Below are positions 60,569 to 64,000 of a stretch of DNA of 64,000 bases, piece by piece. Made by a program: the position numbers and the translations under genes. Origin of the DNA: Nitrobacter sp051535215 (GTDB taxonomy: Bacteria; Pseudomonadota; Alphaproteobacteria; Rhizobiales; Xanthobacteraceae); NCBI RefSeq assembly GCF_051535215.1, contig NZ_JBPPLY010000012.1, positions 1-64,000 of the forward strand, written 5' to 3'. How positions within the stretch are numbered: the first letter of the stretch is position 1; the number at the start of each line of letters is the position of its first letter. The notes under the pieces were generated by a model, which did no database searches, was not told the DNA's origin, and saw only the letters and a list, made by a program, of their open reading frames with translations.

Positions 60569-60573
60569 GCACC

Positions 60574-60879
60574 ATGAGTCGGCGCTGGCGCGAACATCCG
60601 GCGCGGCTGGCGGAGCTGGAAGCGTCGGGCTTCCGGTGCCGACTTTGCAACGATGATGGCACGGAAAGCCGGCTCGAGGTCCACCATCGCACTTATAAGA
60701 ATCTCGGCAACGAGCACGTGGGTGAGCCGACGACGTTGTGTCGGGGTTGTCATCGCCTGGTGACCGATCATCAGCGCCGGCTCCGTTATGCGGGTGTGCC
60801 GCCGAAGATCTTCGACGTGCGCCTGGCGCTGGAAAATGCCCCGCCGCTGTTCGACCCAACATTCAAGGAGACATTGTAA
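60574..60879 (+). CDS. HNH endonuclease-like protein
   Basis: A 101-residue protein with the HNH core: CRLCNDDG, LEVHHRTYKNLGNEHVGEPTTLCRGCHRLV, with zinc-binding Cys pairs and the catalytic His-His. It starts 5 bp from the divergent XRE gene and its stop overlaps the next start (TAATG). Either a phage/ICE-type nuclease or a recombination-linked protein. Confidence 0.82.
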   Translation: MSRRWREHPARLAELEASGFRCRLCNDDGTESRLEVHHRTYKNLGNEHVGEPTTLCRGCHRLVTDHQRRLRYAGVPPKIFDVRLALENAPPLFDPTFKETL

Positions 60880-61451
60880 TGTCGGTTGAGCGCCTTCGCG
60901 TTCGCCTCAATGGAGAGCGGCCCCTTCTCATGCATAGTTCGCGCCTTGCTGATCCACTTGATCAGATCAAGATCGACCTCGATCGACTCACTAAAAAGCG
61001 CGACAAGACGATTGCCGATCACGAACAGATCGCCAAGGTCGAATGGCATGGTGGCTTGTGGTTGCTTGATGGCGAGCCTTGCATTCCGAGTGAGGCCATC
61101 GAGTCCGCTTTCGTCGCGGCCTCTAAGACACGCCGAAAAGGCAAACAGGCCAAAGCGGGGTTCTCCTGCCCGACATCACCGCTGCTGCAATATAAGGGGC
61201 CGCGCGATCTGCCGTCATTGTGGGACGACAAGGCTTTCCGCTTCAGGTTCCCCGTTAATGTCAACGACGCGAAAGTCATGCGCACCCGGCCACGGTTTGC
61301 CGCGTGGCACGTTGTTGCCGAGGTCGAGTTTCTGCCGAGCCTTCTCAATCCGAACGAAGTCATTGAGATTTTCGAGGTTGCCGGGATGCGTGAAGGTCTG
61401 GGCGACTGGCGCCCGAAATTCGGCAAGTTTTCCGTGACCCGGCTTGAGTAA
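60879..61451 (+). CDS. hypothetical protein (190 aa), phage/ICE-like
   Basis: A soluble protein of 190 residues starting MSVERLRVRLNGERPLLMHS; AAGGAG lies 10 nt before its ATG. It contains HGGLWLLDGEPCIPSEAIESAFVAASKTRRKGKQAKAGF and WHVVAEVEFLPSLLNPNEVIEIFEVAG. No certain family, though the composition and setting match accessory genes of plasmids or integrative elements. Translationally coupled with the HNH gene. Confidence 0.7.
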   Translation: MSVERLRVRLNGERPLLMHSSRLADPLDQIKIDLDRLTKKRDKTIADHEQIAKVEWHGGLWLLDGEPCIPSEAIESAFVAASKTRRKGKQAKAGFSCPTSPLLQYKGPRDLPSLWDDKAFRFRFPVNVNDAKVMRTRPRFAAWHVVAEVEFLPSLLNPNEVIEIFEVAGMREGLGDWRPKFGKFSVTRLE

Positions 61452-61617
61452 ATCCGGCGCGCCGTCGGCGTGGCGGGGCGTGGCCCGATGAGGCAGTGCA
61501 CGGCCCCGCGTGGCAAGGCGAGAGCTCCGTAACCGGAGCTGCTCCTCTCTCACAATCAACCCATCCCTCAAGGGGATTAACGCGCTGGTCCGCCTGCGCG
61601 AACAGGGGAGCTTTGTC

Positions 61618-62205
61618 GTGCGTTCCTCCGACGTCACCTTGGTTACAGTCGCTCCAGCCGTACTGTCCCCGATCACATTGCCGCATAAGTATGCAGCCCG
61701 GCCGACTGCTCGCCCGGGTCGGGATATCTCATGGCCGTTCGATCCGAACGACGTCACGCCACTACAATGGTGGCGCACGATGCCGGCGGACCGGCTCAAT
61801 GACGCGCAGTATTTGCTGCTGCGGGCAACCCTGGAGAAGGTCAGCCTGATCAAGCGGCGAGAGTGGCTCAGCGGCATGCGCGGCGACGCCGCGGCCAGCA
61901 TCGCGATTGCGCTTCATTGCCTGCCGATTACGGCTGTCGCGCTCGAGGTCGGTCTCGCGATGAGCGCTGTTGCGCTGCATGCGCTTGGCGGTGATGCGGC
62001 ATCCGCTATGCTGCTGTCGCACATTCTGCGCCGCGTCCCCTTGGACCATCCGTTTGCCCGGGACTTGGCGTTGTCGTGGCTCGCACTCAACCTGCGCCGT
62101 GCCATGCAGATAAGGACGAAGGAGACGGCTCAGGCATCTCTGGCGCCGGAAGGTGGCCGCTCGCCCGATCATGGCGATGCCTTCTTTATGGGAGGCCGCG
62201 CATGA
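61618..62205 (+). CDS. hypothetical protein (195 aa)
   Basis: From GTG 61618, with GGGGAG at 61605, the frame gives a 195-residue protein. A helical centre (LNDAQYLLLRATLEKVSLIKRREWLSGMRGDAAASIAIALHCLPIT; ALALSWLALNLRRAM) is the main feature. The frame is open upstream to 61510. Function unknown. Its stop overlaps the start of the metallophosphoesterase gene. Confidence 0.6.
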   Translation: MRSSDVTLVTVAPAVLSPITLPHKYAARPTARPGRDISWPFDPNDVTPLQWWRTMPADRLNDAQYLLLRATLEKVSLIKRREWLSGMRGDAAASIAIALHCLPITAVALEVGLAMSAVALHALGGDAASAMLLSHILRRVPLDHPFARDLALSWLALNLRRAMQIRTKETAQASLAPEGGRSPDHGDAFFMGGRA

Positions 62206-62990
62206 AGCTTCAGATCTTCTCCGATCTTCACATCGGCGTGGCACCCATCAAGCCGATCAAGATTGCCAAGGACATCGACGCGGTCGTCGTCGCCGGCGAC
62301 ACCTGCGAGGGCACGGTGCGCGCGTTCGAGCACCTGCGGCAGATCGTGCCGCTGGCCATCCCCATTGTGATGGTGATGGGCAACCACGAGTACTACCGCC
62401 GCTTCATACCGGATGAGCTGGCGCTGGCGAGGGAGCAAGCACCGTCGTTCAACGTTCACGTATCGGAGAACGACAGCATCGTCATCGGCAATAGCACTGT
62501 CGTCGGCTGCGTGCGTTTCATTGGTGCGACGCTGTGGACGGACTACGCCATCTTCGGCGCGGCGAATGTCGCGGCGGTGATGAATGCCTGTGCCAACGGC
62601 ATGAATGACCACAGGCTGATCGGCTGGCAGAAGCAGCCGTGGCTGCGATTCCGGCCGCAGGAGGCGGTGCTGCTGCATCATCAGTCGAAAGCGTTTCTGA
62701 CCGAGATGCTGGCGACACCGTTCGATGGTCCGACCGTGGTGGTGACCCACCACGCGCCACACTGGAACTCCGTGCATCCGCGCTTCCGCAGCGATCCCGT
62801 GACCGGGGCCTTCGTATCCGACATGTCCGCGCTGATCGAAACTTATCAACCGACACTCTGGGTGCACGGCCACGTCCACAACTCCAGCGACTACCGCGTC
62901 GGGACGACCCGTGTGCTGGCGAATCCACATGGGTATGGGCCTGAGAACCCGGACTTCAACGGCGAACTCGTGGTGGAGATCGGTCTGTGA
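62202..62990 (+). CDS. metallophosphoesterase
   Basis: A calcineurin-like phosphoesterase of 262 residues with the full metal-binding set: FSDLHIG, VVAGDTCEG, VMGNHEYY, VVVTHHAPHWNSVHP and LWVHGHVHNSSDY. These coordinate a bimetal centre. The substrate is unknown; family members act on nucleotides, proteins or nucleic acids. It starts by ATGA overlap with the preceding gene, so it is part of the accessory operon. Confidence 0.9.
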   Translation: MKLQIFSDLHIGVAPIKPIKIAKDIDAVVVAGDTCEGTVRAFEHLRQIVPLAIPIVMVMGNHEYYRRFIPDELALAREQAPSFNVHVSENDSIVIGNSTVVGCVRFIGATLWTDYAIFGAANVAAVMNACANGMNDHRLIGWQKQPWLRFRPQEAVLLHHQSKAFLTEMLATPFDGPTVVVTHHAPHWNSVHPRFRSDPVTGAFVSDMSALIETYQPTLWVHGHVHNSSDYRVGTTRVLANPHGYGPENPDFNGELVVEIGL

Positions 62991-63057
62991 TGCCGCCTTG
63001 TCCCGATCATCCTGCCGTCTTCACCCAGTTTTTTGATCCCTTCGTTTTGGTGCTGTC

Positions 63058-63462
63058 ATGTTGACACAACTGTTTCCATTGCTCGATCCAGTCCACGCCA
63101 CCTCCGACCTGGTCCTACGGCTGCGCGCGCTGGCCGATGACGCCGCGCATCTGCAGCATGTCCGGTCGGTCTCGCCCGCTCTGCTGCGGTCCGCCCCCCT
63201 CCTCAAATTCTGGGTGCCTGCCCTGAGGCCGGAAGGCCTGCGGCTGATCGGCCAGGTCACCGGTCACCCGCTGATCAAGGGTCGTATGATCATGACCTCG
63301 CCGCTGTGGTTCGCCGACCCCGCGGGCCGCTGGGTCCGCACGCTGTCGCGCTACTACCGGCTGGGTCCGCCCGCCAACCCGGTCGAAGCCAGTCTCATCA
63401 CATCCCTGCAAATCACGGCGCCTGACACCGGCAACGATGAAACCTCGGAGAAGGGGGCATGA
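63058..63462 (+). CDS. hypothetical protein (134 aa), DUF6634-like
   Basis: A 134-residue protein starting MLTQLFPLLDPVHATSDLVL, with ALADDAAHLQHVRSVSPALL, ALRPEGLRLIGQVTGHPLIKGRMIMTSPLWFADPAGRWVRTLSRYYRLG. Such proteins recur on plasmids and integrative elements of Rhizobiales; I associate it with DUF6634 from memory, not certainly. It overlaps the next gene by 4 nt. Confidence 0.6.
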   Translation: MLTQLFPLLDPVHATSDLVLRLRALADDAAHLQHVRSVSPALLRSAPLLKFWVPALRPEGLRLIGQVTGHPLIKGRMIMTSPLWFADPAGRWVRTLSRYYRLGPPANPVEASLITSLQITAPDTGNDETSEKGA

Positions 63463-64000
63463 GCACTGACACCACCACCGACAAGATCACCGATCCGGGC
63501 CTGCCGACGATCCACGATGCGATCACAACGGGCGCCGCCGCCGACTCTTCTGAGGCCGACGACGGGCTCAAGGACCTGCCGCGCGTCCTGCGCTATGCCA
63601 TGCTGGTCTCAACCACCGCGAAGCACATCGACCAGCGGCTCGCGGCGGAGATCACCGAGCTTTGCCCGGATCTCGCGCTCACCACCGGCTGGCTTGCCGG
63701 CCGCGAGACCGAATCCGGCCAGGATCTGGCGACCGATCTGGGCCTGCTGCTTGCCAGCGAGCTCGACCGCCTGGCGGTTAGCAAGGACCGGACGGATTTG
63801 CGGTCCCTGGCCGATTGCGTACGGCTGCTATCGCTACCGGTGCCGACCGACATCTGTCATTTTGGCGAACATCTGCGCGTGGCCAAGAGCCTGCTGATTG
63901 CATTCGTCGGTTTTGCGCGCAGCTGCGATGACGAGGAGTTGTGCTCGGACCTTGAACGGTTCTGCTTTGGCTGGGCGGCACTTCCCAGCTGCGGCCATCT
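63459..64000 (+). CDS. hypothetical protein, partial (runs off the right edge)
   Basis: Begins ATG 63459 (ATGA overlap) with MSTDTTTDKITDPGLPTIHD and continues as a helical, acidic protein (RYAMLVSTTAKHIDQRLAAEITELCPDLALTTGWLAG; LGLLLASELDRLAVSKDRTDLRSLADCVRLL). At least 180 residues. No recognised family. It belongs to the same operon-like run of accessory genes. Confidence 0.6.
   Translation, partial: MSTDTTTDKITDPGLPTIHDAITTGAAADSSEADDGLKDLPRVLRYAMLVSTTAKHIDQRLAAEITELCPDLALTTGWLAGRETESGQDLATDLGLLLASELDRLAVSKDRTDLRSLADCVRLLSLPVPTDICHFGEHLRVAKSLLIAFVGFARSCDDEELCSDLERFCFGWAALPSCGH

Overview
The window is chromosomal DNA of an alphaproteobacterium in the Bradyrhizobium/Nitrobacter/Rhodopseudomonas group (Nitrobacteraceae). 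This rests on gene content and order (accA, xerD, aroK-aroB, DUF2336, BolA, J-domain protein, cobS-cobT, rpmB, CarD), GC-rich codon use and several families of dispersed palindromic intergenic repeats typical of this group. The genus cannot be fixed from the sequence alone, although the IS1595-type transposon recalls types described from Nitrobacter.

Positions 1-31,100 are a compact housekeeping block: an L,D-transpeptidase, accA, xerD, aroK-aroB, a CNNM/CorC membrane protein, PilZ and DUF2336 regulators, BolA, a J-domain protein, a DedA protein, the cobalt chelatase pair cobS-cobT, a phytase-like secreted protein, a patatin, rpmB, a Suv3-like helicase, an S4 RNA-binding protein, fdxA, carD, an M48 protease, a secreted nuclease-fold protein, two small stress or unknown proteins, tRNA-Arg(CCT) and a glutathione transferase. 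Dispersed repeats sit in many of the gaps.

Positions 31,100-51,800 are a mosaic accessory island with looser gene packing and many broken genes. It holds a cluster of secreted proteins (three kinds of trypsin-like protease, an OmpA-domain protein, small Cys-containing proteins), LuxR regulators, IS5 and IS3 remnants, and one well-preserved IS1595-family transposon (38,222-41,215). The transposon carries a four-gene cargo operon centred on a PIN-domain protein. The right part holds an XRE-ImmA regulator with a frameshifted PIN partner, divergent from a type III CBASS-like antiphage operon: cyclase intact, HORMA gene frameshifted, TRIP13-like ATPase truncated, effector missing.

Positions 52,700-57,077 are an intact sulfonate-utilisation operon (binding protein, FMNH2-dependent monooxygenase, permease, ATPase, flavin reductase). 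Positions 57,500-59,946 are a chromate-resistance locus in which chrA is interrupted by an in-frame stop codon. From 60,290 to the right edge lies a run of plasmid- or ICE-like accessory genes (XRE, HNH, metallophosphoesterase, unknowns), mostly on the plus strand with start/stop overlaps, continuing past the window.

The most notable signals are the transposon-borne PIN module, the decaying CBASS operon beside an HTH-metallopeptidase gene, the tandem protease array caught at several stages of decay, and a signal-peptide-coding segment shared by two otherwise unrelated secreted genes.
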